Positions 10,260 to 18,935 of a stretch of DNA of 39,033 nt are shown piece after piece. Positions within the stretch are counted from its first letter, which is position 1; every line of letters begins with the position of its first letter. The DNA is from Afipia sp. (GTDB taxonomy: Bacteria; Pseudomonadota; Alphaproteobacteria; Rhizobiales; Xanthobacteraceae). The stretch is taken from positions 1-39,033 of the forward strand of contig JAUSAX010000032.1 in the NCBI GenBank assembly GCA_030652315.1, read 5' to 3'. The notes beneath the pieces were generated by a model. That model saw only the letters and a list, made by a program, of their open reading frames with translations. It searched no databases and was not told the DNA's origin. The position numbers and the translations under genes are program-made.

Positions 10260-10778
10260 ATGAAGCTCAATGAGATCGCCGACAACAGCGGCTCGCGCAA
10301 GAAGCGCATGCGCGTTGGCCGTGGCATTGGCTCCGGTAAGGGCAAGCAGGCAGGTCGCGGCGGCAAGGGCCAGACCGCGCGTTCGGGCGTCCGCATCAAG
10401 GGCTTTGAAGGCGGCCAGATGCCGCTGCATCGCCGTCTGCCGAAGCGCGGCTTCAACAACATCTTCCGGCTCGACCTGACGGAGGTCAATCTCGACCGCC
10501 TGCAGGAAGCCATCGATGCCAAGAAGCTGGACGCCAAGGCGACCGTCAACGCGGAGACGCTGGTGAAGTCCGGTCTGCTGCGCCGTTCGAAGGACGGCGT
10601 GCGGCTTCTGGGCCGTGGTGAACTCAAGACCAAGCTGAACATCGAAGTGCACGGCGCGACCAAGTCCGCGATCGAAGCAGTCGAGAAGGCCGGCGGAACG
10701 GTGAAGATCCTGGCACCGGCGAAGGATGCAGCCGCGCAGAAGGCTGCAGCCAAGAAGCCGAACAGGAAGGCCTCGTAA
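10260..10778 (+). CDS. rplO: 50S ribosomal protein L15
   Basis: L15 is a late-assembly 50S protein. The product is 172 residues, starting [20 protein letters not shown]. It has the glycine-rich extended segment ([19 protein letters not shown]) at about residues 21-40 and [17 protein letters not shown] after it. The tail is Ala/Lys-rich and slightly longer than in E. coli (144 residues). The AAGGAAG box at 10247-10253 is good. A palindromic element separates it from secY. Confidence 0.97.
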   Translation: MKLNEIADNSGSRKKRMRVGRGIGSGKGKQAGRGGKGQTARSGVRIKGFEGGQMPLHRRLPKRGFNNIFRLDLTEVNLDRLQEAIDAKKLDAKATVNAETLVKSGLLRRSKDGVRLLGRGELKTKLNIEVHGATKSAIEAVEKAGGTVKILAPAKDAAAQKAAAKKPNRKAS

Positions 10779-10782
10779 AATT

Positions 10783-10876
10783 CGGTCATGCCCGGCCTTG
10801 TGCCGGGCATCCACGTCTTTACTTCTTTGATGGCCCAAAGGAAGCGTGGATGGCCGGGGCAAGCCCGGCCATGACG
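10783..10876. repeat. REP-like double palindrome between rplO and secY
   Basis: Two hairpins face each other: ATGCCCGGC/GCCGGGCAT at 10788-10796 and 10802-10810, and ATGGCCGGG/CCCGGCCAT at 10850-10858 and 10864-10872. The outer sequence around 10785-10817 is also complementary to 10842-10875 (GTCATG with CATGAC, ATCCACG with CGTGGAT), so the whole unit is one large palindrome. The same unit or halves of it recur at 1141-1214, 13685-13705, 35895-36012 and 39001-39023. There is no T-tract, so it is not a simple terminator. Confidence 0.8.
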
Positions 10877-10899
10877 AGTTGAAAGAACCGGGATAAAAA

Positions 10900-12231
10900 A
10901 TGGCCTCTGCAGCAGAACAACTGGCAGCAAACCTCAACTTCTCGGCATTCGCGAAGGCTGACGAGCTCAAGAAGCGCATCTGGTTTACACTGGGTGCGCT
11001 GCTTGTTTATCGGCTGGGCACCTACGTGCCGCTGCCGGGCATCGATCCGAACATCTGGAGCCAGATCTTCAAGTCGCAGGCCGGCGGCATTCTCGGCATG
11101 TTCAACATGTTCGCCGGCGGCGGTATCAACCGCATGGCGATCTTCGCGCTGAACATCATGCCGTACATTTCGGCATCGATCATTCTCCAGTTGCTGACGA
11201 CAGTGTCGCCGCAGCTCGAAGCCCTCAAGAAAGAGGGCGAGTCGGGCCGCAAGGTCATCAATCAGTACACGCGCTATCTGACCGTCGTGCTTGCGACGTT
11301 CCAGGCCTACGGCATCGCTGTCGGCCTTGAAGGCGCGGGCAACGTCGTTTCCGATCCCGGCATGTTCTTCCGTCTGTCGACCACGATCACGCTGGTCGGC
11401 GGCACCATGTTCCTGATGTGGCTCGGCGAGCAGATCACCTCGCGCGGCATCGGCAATGGCATTTCGCTGATCATCATGGCCGGCATCGTCGCCGAGCTGC
11501 CGTCGGCGATCGCCGGCACGCTCGAGCTCGGCCGCCAGGGCGCGCTGTCGACGGTCCTGATTCTCGCGATCATCATCATGGCCGTTGCGGTCATCGCACT
11601 GATCGTGTTCGTCGAGCGCGCACAGCGCCGGTTGCTGATCCAGTATCCGAAGCGCCAGGTCGGCAACAAGATGTTCGAGGGCCAGTCCTCGCATCTGCCG
11701 CTCAAGCTCAACACTGCGGGCGTCATTCCGCCGATCTTCGCGTCGTCCTTGCTGCTGCTGCCGACCACGATCGCGCAGTTCAACGCAGGCAAGGGACCGG
11801 AGTGGTTCCAGTGGCTGACGACACAGCTCAGCCACGGCCGTCCGCTGTTTCTCTTCCTGTATCTCGGGATGATCGTGTTCTTCGCGTTCTTCTACACCGC
11901 GATCGTGTTCAACCCGACCGAGACCGCAGACAATCTCAAGAAGCATGGCGGCTTCATTCCGGGCATCCGTCCGGGCGAGCGTACCGCCGAGTACATCGAT
12001 TATGTACTGTCGCGCATCACCGTGGTCGGTGCGATCTACCTCGCGATTGTCTGTCTGGTGCCTGAAATCCTGATCTCCTACGCGTCGGTGCCGTTCTATC
12101 TCGGAGGCACGTCGCTGCTAATCGTCGTCAGCGTGACGATGGATACGGTCGCCCAGGTGCAGGGCTATTTGCTGGCGCACCAGTATGAAGGGTTGATCCG
12201 GAAATCGAAATTGAGGGGCCGTCGTAAATGA
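10900..12231 (+). CDS. secY: Protein translocase subunit SecY
   Basis: SecY is the central channel of the Sec translocon in the inner membrane and works with SecE, SecG and SecA. The 443-residue product has about ten hydrophobic segments. After a short cytosolic N-terminus, the first helix lies near residue 30 and is followed by the plug region ([17 protein letters not shown]). The conserved cytosolic loop around residues 245-260 reads [19 protein letters not shown], a SecA/ribosome contact in the family. The C-terminus ends in a basic tail. It overlaps adk by four bases (ATGA), the usual spc arrangement. Confidence 0.98.
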   Translation: MASAAEQLAANLNFSAFAKADELKKRIWFTLGALLVYRLGTYVPLPGIDPNIWSQIFKSQAGGILGMFNMFAGGGINRMAIFALNIMPYISASIILQLLTTVSPQLEALKKEGESGRKVINQYTRYLTVVLATFQAYGIAVGLEGAGNVVSDPGMFFRLSTTITLVGGTMFLMWLGEQITSRGIGNGISLIIMAGIVAELPSAIAGTLELGRQGALSTVLILAIIIMAVAVIALIVFVERAQRRLLIQYPKRQVGNKMFEGQSSHLPLKLNTAGVIPPIFASSLLLLPTTIAQFNAGKGPEWFQWLTTQLSHGRPLFLFLYLGMIVFFAFFYTAIVFNPTETADNLKKHGGFIPGIRPGERTAEYIDYVLSRITVVGAIYLAIVCLVPEILISYASVPFYLGGTSLLIVVSVTMDTVAQVQGYLLAHQYEGLIRKSKLRGRRK

Positions 12232-13136
12232 GGTTGATTCTTCTCGGGCCGCCGGGGGCGGGCAAGGGAACGCAGGCGCAACGACTGGTACACAAGCACG
12301 GTATCGTTCAGCTCTCCACCGGAGAGATGTTGCGTGCCGCGGTTGCAGCCGGAACGCCCATCGGCCTCAAGGCGAAGGACATTATGGCCAGCGGCGCGCT
12401 GGTGCCGGATGAGGTCGTGGTCGGAATCATCGCCGATCGCATCGAAGAACCGGACGCGAAGAAGGGTTTTATCCTCGACGGCTTTCCGCGCACCGTGCCG
12501 CAAGCGCAGGCGCTGGATGATCTGCTCAAGAGGAAGCATCTCAAGCTCGACGCGGTCGTCGAGTTGCGCGTGAACGAGAGCGCATTGCTGGAGCGGGTCG
12601 AAAACCGGGTCGCGCAGATGCGCGAGCGCGGCGAAGAAGTTCGCATCGACGATACGCCGGAAGTGTTGTCGAAGCGCCTGGCCAGCTACCGCGCCCAGAC
12701 CGAGCCGCTGGTTCACTACTATTCGGAGAAGCGCAAGCTCATCACCGTCGACGGCATGATGACCATCGAGCAGGTGACGGGGGCTATCAACCGGGTTCTG
12801 TCCGCGCTGGAAGCGGCCGATTCGGCTGCCAAGTCGGCGAAGAAATCTGCCCGGAAGACCGCCAAGCCGGGCAAGGCTGCTGGCAAGACCCCGGCAAAGG
12901 GGGCCAAAAAAGCGGCCAAGGCTAAGAAGACCGTCAAGAAGGCTGCCAAGGCTCCTGCCAAGAAGACCAAAAAGGCTGCGAAACCGGCCGCTAAGGCTGC
13001 CAAAGGCGGTAAAAAGACTGTTGCGAAGGCCAAGAGCCGGACTATCGGAACCAAGGCTGCAAAGACCCGGAAAGTGGCCAAAAAGGCCACTAAAAAGCGC
13101 GCTAAAGCTGTCAAACGGTTGACGAAACGCCGCTGA
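12228..13136 (+). CDS. adk: Adenylate kinase with a long basic Lys/Ala-rich C-terminal tail
   Basis: Adenylate kinase interconverts ATP + AMP and 2 ADP in the cytoplasm. Residues 1-190 form a complete catalytic domain: P-loop GPPGAGKGT at 7-15, AMP-binding region STGEMLRA near 30-37, DGFPRT at 84-89, and a short lid (about 124-145) without zinc cysteines. Residues about 194-302 are an added tail made almost only of Lys, Ala, Arg, Thr, Gly and Pro in KKAAK-like units, resembling histone H1 tails. Typical short-lid enzymes end near the start of this tail. The frame is open throughout, so the tail is encoded. It could bind nucleic acid or ribosomes, but that is inference. It overlaps secY by ATGA and is 159 bases from rpsM. 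Confidence 0.95.
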   Translation: MRLILLGPPGAGKGTQAQRLVHKHGIVQLSTGEMLRAAVAAGTPIGLKAKDIMASGALVPDEVVVGIIADRIEEPDAKKGFILDGFPRTVPQAQALDDLLKRKHLKLDAVVELRVNESALLERVENRVAQMRERGEEVRIDDTPEVLSKRLASYRAQTEPLVHYYSEKRKLITVDGMMTIEQVTGAINRVLSALEAADSAAKSAKKSARKTAKPGKAAGKTPAKGAKKAAKAKKTVKKAAKAPAKKTKKAAKPAAKAAKGGKKTVAKAKSRTIGTKAAKTRKVAKKATKKRAKAVKRLTKRR

Positions 13137-13295
13137 ATACATTAATAAGCCCGCATCCAGTCGGATAGTTTCAGACGATGCCGGGCCCCGAAAGAAAATG
13201 GGGAGGGCGTCGTGTTCGCGTTCGTGGACACCCGCCCGACACAGAGACCAACGAGACAAGCCAGTCCGTGACGGACGGCGACAGGAGCGAAGATC

Positions 13296-13664
13296 GTGGC
13301 CCGTATTGCAGGCGTCAACATTCCGACCAACAAGCGCGTTCTGATCGCGCTTCAGTACATTCATGGCATCGGCCAGAAGAACGCTGCCGAGATCATGGAG
13401 CAGGTCAAGATCCCGCTCGATCGCCGCGTGTCGCAGCTGAGCGACGCGGAAGTCCTGCAGATCCGCGAAATGATCGACCGCGACTATCTGGTCGAGGGCG
13501 ACCTCCGCCGCGAAGTCGGCATGAACATCAAGCGTCTGATGGACCTCGGCTGCTATCGTGGCCTTCGTCATCGCCGCGGCCTTCCTGTGCGCGGTCAGCG
13601 GACCCACACCAACGCGCGCACGCGCAAGGGTCCGGCCAAGGCCATCGCCGGCAAGAAGAAGTAA
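13296..13664 (+). CDS. rpsM: 30S ribosomal protein S13
   Basis: S13 sits in the 30S head and contacts P-site tRNA and L5. The start is GTG at 13296 ([14 protein letters not shown]), chosen because it matches the family N-terminus and has an AGGAGCG box at 13283-13289; no ATG lies nearby in frame. The 122-residue product has the helix-two-turn-helix region ([15 protein letters not shown]) and the basic tail [19 protein letters not shown]. The 159-base spacer after adk holds no ORF; I see only a weak imperfect hairpin. Confidence 0.97.
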   Translation: MARIAGVNIPTNKRVLIALQYIHGIGQKNAAEIMEQVKIPLDRRVSQLSDAEVLQIREMIDRDYLVEGDLRREVGMNIKRLMDLGCYRGLRHRRGLPVRGQRTHTNARTRKGPAKAIAGKKK

Positions 13665-13684
13665 TTTTCGTTTCTACCAAACCG

Positions 13685-13705
13685 ACCCGGCCGTCATGGC
13701 CGGGT
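13685..13705. repeat. REP-like hairpin between rpsM and rpsK
   Basis: ACCCGGCC (13685-13692) pairs perfectly with GGCCGGGT (13698-13705) around the loop GTCAT. The core matches the half-palindromes of the element at 10783-10876. No T-tract follows. It sits in the 97-base rpsM/rpsK gap. Confidence 0.65.
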
Positions 13706-13761
13706 GATCACCTGAAATTCCCCAGCGTCTGGCACCACGGACGCGCTTGAAGGAAATGACT

Positions 13762-14151
<390 letters not shown>

Positions 14152-14164
14152 TTGTTTGAACTGC

Positions 14165-14195
14165 CGCGGGCAATATGTGCCCGCGTTGTTTTTGA
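14165..14195 (+). terminator. Terminator-like hairpin between rpsK and rpoA
   Basis: CGCGGGCA (14165-14172) and TGCCCGCG (14178-14185) form a perfect 8-bp stem with the loop ATATG, followed by TTGTTTTTG. This is the form of an intrinsic terminator, yet it stands inside the alpha operon just before rpoA, where full termination would be unexpected. It may cause partial termination that lowers rpoA and rplQ expression relative to the ribosomal genes; that is inference. Confidence 0.6.
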
Positions 14196-14255
14196 GATGC
14201 GATGACGCGGATCGCTCCGCGCCGCAAAACCTCCAACGCCAAGAATTTGAGTGGC

Positions 14256-15287
14256 ATGGGTGAACAAGTGACAATCCAGAAAAATTGGCAAGAACTCATT
14301 CGTCCGAACAAGCTCAACGTAACGCCCGGTTCGGATCCGACCCGTTTCGCAACCGTCATCGCTGAACCTCTCGAGCGTGGCTTCGGCCAGACGCTCGGCA
14401 ACGCGCTTCGCCGCGTGCTGCTGTCGTCGCTGCAGGGCGCTGCCGTGCAGTCGGTTCACATCGACGGCGTGCTGCACGAATTCTCCTCGATCGCTGGCGT
14501 GCGCGAGGACGTGACCGACATCGTGCTGAACATCAAGGACATCTCGATCAAGATGCAGGGCGAAGGCCCGAAGCGCATGGTCGTGAAGAAGTCCGGCCCC
14601 GGCGTTGTGACCGCGGGCGACATTCAGACCGTCGGCGATGTCGTCGTGCTGAACCCTGATTTGCAGATCTGCACCCTCGACGAGGGCGCTGAAATCCGCA
14701 TGGAGTTCACCGTGAACTCCGGCAAGGGCTACGTGGCCGCCGAGCGCAACCGTCCGGAGGACGCGCCGATCGGCCTCATTCCGGTGGACAGCCTGTTCTC
14801 GCCGGTTCGCAAGGTGTCCTACAAGGTCGAAAACACCCGCGAAGGCCAGATCCTGGACTACGACAAGCTGACGCTGACGATTGAAACCAACGGCGCGATC
14901 TCGCCGGACGACGCGCTCGCTTACTCGGCGCGCATCCTGCAGGATCAGCTCAACGTGTTCGTGAACTTCGAGGAGCCCCGCAAGGAGGTTGCCGCCGAGA
15001 TCATTCCGGATCTCGCCTTCAACCCTGCATTCCTCAAGAAGGTCGACGAACTCGAACTGTCGGTTCGTTCGGCCAACTGCCTGAAGAACGACAACATCGT
15101 CTACATCGGCGACCTCGTGCAGAAGTCGGAAGCGGAAATGCTCCGTACCCCGAACTTCGGCCGCAAGTCTCTGAACGAAATCAAGGAAGTGCTCGCCCAG
15201 ATGGGTCTGCACCTCGGCATGGAAGTGCCCGGTTGGCCGCCGGAGAATATCGACGAGCTGGCCAAGCGCTTCGAGGATCACTACTGA
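14256..15287 (+). CDS. rpoA: DNA-directed RNA polymerase subunit alpha
   Basis: The alpha subunit nucleates RNA polymerase assembly and contacts activators and UP elements. I chose the ATG at 14256 ([17 protein letters not shown], 343 residues); a GTG at 14268 would give a 339-residue form and an ATG at 14202 a longer one. The N-terminal dimerisation domain includes [18 protein letters not shown] and [13 protein letters not shown]. The C-terminal domain has the DNA-contacting helix [15 protein letters not shown] and the [13 protein letters not shown] helix. It is preceded by a terminator-like hairpin and followed by a palindrome before rplQ. Identity is certain, the start less so. Confidence 0.96.
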   Translation: MGEQVTIQKNWQELIRPNKLNVTPGSDPTRFATVIAEPLERGFGQTLGNALRRVLLSSLQGAAVQSVHIDGVLHEFSSIAGVREDVTDIVLNIKDISIKMQGEGPKRMVVKKSGPGVVTAGDIQTVGDVVVLNPDLQICTLDEGAEIRMEFTVNSGKGYVAAERNRPEDAPIGLIPVDSLFSPVRKVSYKVENTREGQILDYDKLTLTIETNGAISPDDALAYSARILQDQLNVFVNFEEPRKEVAAEIIPDLAFNPAFLKKVDELELSVRSANCLKNDNIVYIGDLVQKSEAEMLRTPNFGRKSLNEIKEVLAQMGLHLGMEVPGWPPENIDELAKRFEDHY

Positions 15288-15297
15288 GCAAGAAAAA

Positions 15298-15365
15298 GCG
15301 AATAGCGAATGGGGAGTAGCGAATAGAAAAGCACTATTCGCCATTCGCTACTCACCACTCGCTAT
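15298..15365. repeat. Imperfect palindrome built of short AGCGAAT-type units
   Basis: The left arm (15298-15326) and right arm (15334-15365) are largely inverted copies separated by the loop AAAAGCA. Each arm is itself made of repeated units like GCGAATAG, GCGAATGG and GAGTAGCG. It lies in the 155-base gap between rpoA and rplQ. It is a different sequence family from the GCCCGG-type elements elsewhere in this window. No T-tract follows, so termination is not indicated. Confidence 0.75.
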
Positions 15366-15442
15366 CTGGGCGAACGCAGGCAGCCCACCTGAGCAGCATG
15401 TCCGACGAACCGTCGCGGCAAGTCATCATTGAGGAATAGATT

Positions 15443-15859
15443 ATGCGTCACGGCAAGGTTCATCGGAAACTCAACCGCACTGCGGAACACCGCAAGGCGA
15501 TGTTCGCCAACATGTGCGCCGCGCTGATCAAGCACGAGCAGATCGTCACCACCTTGCCGAAGGCGAAAGAGCTTCGCCCGATCGTCGAGAAGTTGGTGAC
15601 GCTCGGCAAGAAGGGTGGCCTCGCGCTGCGCCGTCAGGCGATCGCCGAAATGCGCGACCGCGATCAGGTCAAGAAGCTGTTCGACGTTCTGGCGCCTCGT
15701 TACAAGGATCGTCAGGGCGGCTACACCCGCATCATCAAGGCCGGTTTCCGCTACGGCGACAACGCGCCGATGGCTGTGATTGAGTTCGTCGACCGCGACG
15801 TCGATGCCAAGGGCCAGGATTCGGGTCCGGTGCAGGAAAAGGCCGCCGAGGCGGCGTGA
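15443..15859 (+). CDS. rplQ: 50S ribosomal protein L17
   Basis: L17 is located near the tunnel exit of the 50S subunit. The 138-residue product begins [17 protein letters not shown]. It contains the family block [19 protein letters not shown] and the later [17 protein letters not shown], with an Ala/Glu-rich extension at the C-terminus. A GAGGAAT box at 15431-15437 precedes the ATG. It closes the alpha cluster; a strong intrinsic terminator begins 26 bases after its stop. Confidence 0.98.
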   Translation: MRHGKVHRKLNRTAEHRKAMFANMCAALIKHEQIVTTLPKAKELRPIVEKLVTLGKKGGLALRRQAIAEMRDRDQVKKLFDVLAPRYKDRQGGYTRIIKAGFRYGDNAPMAVIEFVDRDVDAKGQDSGPVQEKAAEAA

Positions 15860-16563
15860 TCCTTCAGCTAGCTGCAAGAATTTCACGAGCGGCGCATTGC
15901 GCCGCTCGTTTTGTTTTGGCCGGTTGCATCGTTGTGGTCATGACCGGAGGGAGCATCGCTGTGTCCGCTGATACCAATTCGGATATTTTGACGGCCGCGA
16001 CACGCGGAGACGCGGCGCAGGTGACGGCCTTGCTCTCATCGGGCGCGAACGTCGGGGCGCGGGATCGCGACGGCCGTACGCCGTTGCTGCTTGCTACTCA
16101 CGGCAATCATGTCGAGGTGGCGCGGCTTCTGATTGCCGCCGGCGCCGACGTCAACGCGAAGGATTCGATGTCCGATACGCCGTTTCTCTATGCCGGCGCG
16201 GAAGGCCGTAACGAGATCCTGAAGATGACGCTTCAGGCGGGAGCAGATCTTGCCAGCACCAATCGCTATGGCGGTACGGCGCTGATTCCAGCCGCGCATC
16301 ACGGGCATCCGGAGACCGTGAAGATCCTCCTTGGCACCGGAATCAAGATCGATCACGTCAACCGGCTCGGCTGGACCGCGCTGATCGAGGCCGTGATCCT
16401 CAGTGACGGCGGCAAGATTCACACCGACATCGTGCGGCTGCTGGTGGAAGCCGGTGCCGACGTCAACATCGCGGATCGCGACGGTGTAACGCCGCTCGTT
16501 CATGCCCGCCGCCGCGGCTACACCGAAATGGCGGCGATCCTGGAGCGGGCAGGCGGCAGATAA
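15856..16563 (+). CDS. Exported ankyrin-repeat protein
   Basis: Ankyrin repeats mediate protein-protein contacts; the partner here is unknown. From a GTG at 15856 (overlapping the rplQ stop as GTGA) the product is 235 residues. Residues 1-18 are basic, about 19-37 hydrophobic, and VSA|D near residue 38 is a plausible signal-peptidase site, so it is probably periplasmic. LAGC at 21-24 resembles a lipobox but is followed by more hydrophobic residues. About five ankyrin units span 42-232, with repeated [14 protein letters not shown] and GWTALIEA patterns. The start is uncertain: the rplQ terminator lies inside the N-terminal coding part, and TTG 15916 or ATG 15940 are alternatives that shorten the signal peptide. 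A terminator follows the gene. Confidence 0.85.
   Translation: MILQLAARISRAAHCAARFVLAGCIVVVMTGGSIAVSADTNSDILTAATRGDAAQVTALLSSGANVGARDRDGRTPLLLATHGNHVEVARLLIAAGADVNAKDSMSDTPFLYAGAEGRNEILKMTLQAGADLASTNRYGGTALIPAAHHGHPETVKILLGTGIKIDHVNRLGWTALIEAVILSDGGKIHTDIVRLLVEAGADVNIADRDGVTPLVHARRRGYTEMAAILERAGGR
15886..15917 (+). terminator. Intrinsic terminator of the ribosomal cluster
   Basis: CGAGCGGCGC (15886-15895) pairs perfectly with GCGCCGCTCG (15899-15908) around a three-base loop and is followed by TTTTGTTTT. It starts 26 bases after the rplQ stop and should end the alpha operon transcript. It overlaps the possible 5' coding part of the ankyrin gene. Confidence 0.88.
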
Positions 16564-16601
16564 ACGCCGCGATGGGTGATTGGATTCCCGACGCGGCAAG
16601 G

Positions 16602-16630
16602 AGGCGGCGCTCATGCGCCGCCTTTTGTTT
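16602..16630 (+). terminator. Intrinsic terminator after the ankyrin gene
   Basis: AGGCGGCGC (16602-16610) pairs with GCGCCGCCT (16615-16623) around the loop TCAT, followed by TTTGTTT. It lies 38 bases after the ankyrin stop and points along the plus strand. The next gene (16657-17778) is convergent and ends 27 bases away. Confidence 0.85.
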
Positions 16631-16656
16631 GGTGGTTAGTCCGCAGCGCAGGCCGA

Positions 16657-17778
16657 TCAGGCGTGCACGGTGACGATGGGGTTCATCACCAGCCCGAAGC
16701 TGCGCAACTGGCCCAGCAACTCGCGATAGCCGAACGCCTGGCAGCCTGACGCGAAGCCGACCCGGCGAGGCGGGGTCTGCAGCAGCGAGTAAGCGGCATA
16801 GGCCTGCAACATGCCGGTCTGCTTGTAGTTGCAGTTACCGTGAATGACGCAATGCGCCCGTCCCAGCGGACCGGAGGCGTAGACCGAGTCGATCGATGTG
16901 TTGATGCGGGGATTCTCGCGCGGTGGCATCGCGGCCTGCACGGTGGCGGCGATTTCAGCCAGCGCTGCTTCCTGCTGATCGGGTGGCAACGGCTTGATCT
17001 TCTCCTTGACCATCTGTGTGGTCTGAACCACGCCTTCCATTACAGGGCGGGCGAGAACGCCGCCGAGCACGCGGCAACTCGACACGCGCGGATCGTTCTT
17101 GAACCAGACCGGATGCGCGGTGCCGCCCCACGGCACGGCAATCGCCGTCTCGTGCTGGCCCGGAACGACGACGTCGGCGCGGGCCGTGACGTCCCATTCG
17201 ACGTACTTGTTCTGCTCGAGGTAGTACCAGTTTGCCTTGAGGATGGTGAAGATCGTCTGCGTCGAGGCGTAGGTCGGGAAGCCCTTCCAGAAAACAAGAA
17301 TGTCGAGTGTATCGAGGCCGGGCGTTTCGAGGCAGATGTTCGCCGCGATCTCTCCGGTCGTGTACATCTGCGCGATATTGGGCGCGAGCAGCAGGTTCTT
17401 CTTGGCGAACGCGTCGCCCCAGGTCTTCTGCGCGTGCAGGATCCAGTCCTGTTCGCCGGTCGTATCGCTGTAGTGGCAGCCGGCGGCGAGGCACGCCTCC
17501 ACGACCTCGCTGCCGTACTTGATGAACGGGCCGACCATGTTGCTGACGGCGCGCGCGCCCTTGAAGAGCTTCGTCAACGCCTCGACAGTGTGCTCGACGC
17601 CGACGACTTCGTAGTCGGCGGTCTCGATGCCCGGAATCTTGTCGACGACAGCCTGAACCTTGGCCTTGTCGCGGCCGGCCGCGATGAACGGGACATTGTA
17701 CTCACGCAGGTATTCGCAAACGAGGCGTCCAGTGTAACCGGATACGCCGTAGACGACGACGGGTCGCTTGTCGCTCAT
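16657..17778 (-). CDS. Saccharopine dehydrogenase-like NAD(P)-binding protein (DUF5938-like)
   Basis: I recognise the N-terminal Rossmann fold of saccharopine-dehydrogenase-like oxidoreductases: VVVYGVSGYTGR at residues 7-18 is the dinucleotide-binding turn, followed by AAGRDKAKVQ. The 373-residue protein resembles the DUF5938-type group, whose substrates are not established; a role in lysine metabolism should not be assumed. The start at 17778 has a GGGAGGA box just upstream. It is downstream of the minus-strand SDR gene with a 91-base gap, each having its own strong ribosome site, so the two are probably cotranscribed. It may act on the same, probably lipid-like, metabolite as the neighbouring SDRs; that is inference. 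Confidence 0.82.
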   Translation of the reverse strand: MSDKRPVVVYGVSGYTGRLVCEYLREYNVPFIAAGRDKAKVQAVVDKIPGIETADYEVVGVEHTVEALTKLFKGARAVSNMVGPFIKYGSEVVEACLAAGCHYSDTTGEQDWILHAQKTWGDAFAKKNLLLAPNIAQMYTTGEIAANICLETPGLDTLDILVFWKGFPTYASTQTIFTILKANWYYLEQNKYVEWDVTARADVVVPGQHETAIAVPWGGTAHPVWFKNDPRVSSCRVLGGVLARPVMEGVVQTTQMVKEKIKPLPPDQQEAALAEIAATVQAAMPPRENPRINTSIDSVYASGPLGRAHCVIHGNCNYKQTGMLQAYAAYSLLQTPPRRVGFASGCQAFGYRELLGQLRSFGLVMNPIVTVHA

Positions 17779-17869
17779 GTGATGATCCTCCCTGTTGTGT
17801 GATTGTTGCGCGACAATGAAGCTTTCACCGTCGCGTTCTTGTGCGTGGATCAGTGCCGGCGCGTGCGCT

Positions 17870-18673
17870 TCAGGTGCCCATGCCGCCGTCAACAGGCAGT
17901 CCGATGCCGGTAATGAACCGCGCCTGATCGGTGCAGAGGAACACTGCGGCGTCCGCGATGTCGGTGACCTCAGCGAGACGGCCGAGCGGCGTCTGATCGA
18001 TGACAGAGGCGACCGCGGCGTTGACGTCGGCGGCAAGACCGAGTGCGGCGATATCGGTTGCGAGTTTCATGCCCATTTCGGTCGGTGCGAGGCCCGGATA
18101 GAGGCAGTTCACGCGCACGCCGTAGCCGAGCTTGCCCGCTTCCATGGCGCCCACGCGTGTCATCCGGTCGACGGCGGATTTGGTTGCCGAGTAGCCGGCG
18201 ATCGCAGGGTAGGCGATCGTGGCAGCGACTGATGAAATGTTGACGATGGCGCCACCGGCCCCCGCCGCACCGCCCGGACGCATGGCGCGAAACGCGTGCT
18301 TGATGCCGAGGCCGGTACCGACGATGTTCACGTCGCACATTTTCCGCATGTCCTCGGCCTTCACATCAACAAGCAGCGAGGTGATTTCAATTCCCGCGTT
18401 GTTGATGAGGATGTCATAGCCGCCGAGTTGTGCGACCGTTGCCGCGACGGCTTTCTCCCATTGCCCGTCGTCGGTGACGTCGAGCGCGTGAAAGCCAGTC
18501 TTCACTCCCGTTTTGGCGATCTTTGCCGCCGTTTCCTTTCCGAGGTCCACCAGCACGTCGGTAATCATCACCGATGCACCGGCATTCGCGAGCGCTGTTG
18601 CGATCGCTTCCCCGATGCCGCGTGCTCCTCCGGTCACAAGCGCCTTGCGGCCAGCCAAACTCTTTCCGCTCAT
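17870..18673 (-). CDS. Short-chain dehydrogenase/reductase (NAD-type)
   Basis: This 267-residue classical SDR oxidises or reduces an alcohol/ketone of unknown identity. The cofactor motif TGGARGIG is at 14-21, NNAG at 91-94, the catalytic Ser at 148, Tyr161 and Lys165 (YSATK), with Asn116 completing the tetrad. Asp39 after the second strand suggests NAD(H) rather than NADP(H). The C-terminal FITGIGLPVDGG segment is typical of the 3-ketoacyl reductase-like group. The start at 18673 has a GGGAGGAAG box. The TetR gene is divergent across a 262-base spacer with a clear palindrome, so this gene is probably under TetR control. Confidence 0.88.
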   Translation of the reverse strand: MSGKSLAGRKALVTGGARGIGEAIATALANAGASVMITDVLVDLGKETAAKIAKTGVKTGFHALDVTDDGQWEKAVAATVAQLGGYDILINNAGIEITSLLVDVKAEDMRKMCDVNIVGTGLGIKHAFRAMRPGGAAGAGGAIVNISSVAATIAYPAIAGYSATKSAVDRMTRVGAMEAGKLGYGVRVNCLYPGLAPTEMGMKLATDIAALGLAADVNAAVASVIDQTPLGRLAEVTDIADAAVFLCTDQARFITGIGLPVDGGMGT

Positions 18674-18809
18674 TGACTTCTTCCTCCCTCGTTAACGGCC
18701 GATCGTTCGCGACATCAGCAACGCTGCGGAGGAGAGGCCAACCTGGGACGGTGAGGTCCCAAAGGGCTCTTCCGCAGTCGAGTTGAATATCTTGACGAGT
18801 GGCCAATTT

Positions 18810-18850
18810 TATTTGGACAATCGTCAAATATATTCTTGACGCTTGTCAAG
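18810..18850. promoter_or_regulatory. Putative TetR operator in the divergent spacer
   Basis: CTTGAC (18835-18840) and GTCAAG (18845-18850) form a perfect 16-bp inverted repeat with the spacer GCTT. A related, imperfect site lies at 18810-18830, with TATTTG and CAAATA flanks and an internal GTCAA. A single CTTGAC half-site is at 18791-18796. Such repeats between a divergent regulator and its target are typical TetR operators. The assignment rests on position and symmetry only. The CTTGAC halves also resemble -35 boxes. Confidence 0.6.
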
Positions 18851-18935
18851 TATTCGTTTTGGGTGGTCTGGAGATTTTCCCGCCGACCGATGCATAATCG
18901 GAGGCCGGTGACTCGCAGAGGTGAAGACGTTCGGA

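Noticed and set aside
13141..13200. Weak hairpin in the adk/rpsM spacer
   Set aside because: GCCCGCAT and ATGCCGGGC pair only with a bulge over a long loop. It is too weak to call a terminator or a member of the palindrome family.
15921..15960. Lipobox (LAGC) in the ankyrin protein
   Set aside because: The cysteine is followed by a further hydrophobic run rather than a small polar region, so an ordinary signal-peptidase I site near VSA|D fits better.
16840..17802. Plus-strand frame opposite the saccharopine-dehydrogenase-like gene
   Set aside because: The minus-strand product has a clear Rossmann motif and a good ribosome site; the plus-strand product is Arg/Asp/Val-rich without motifs.
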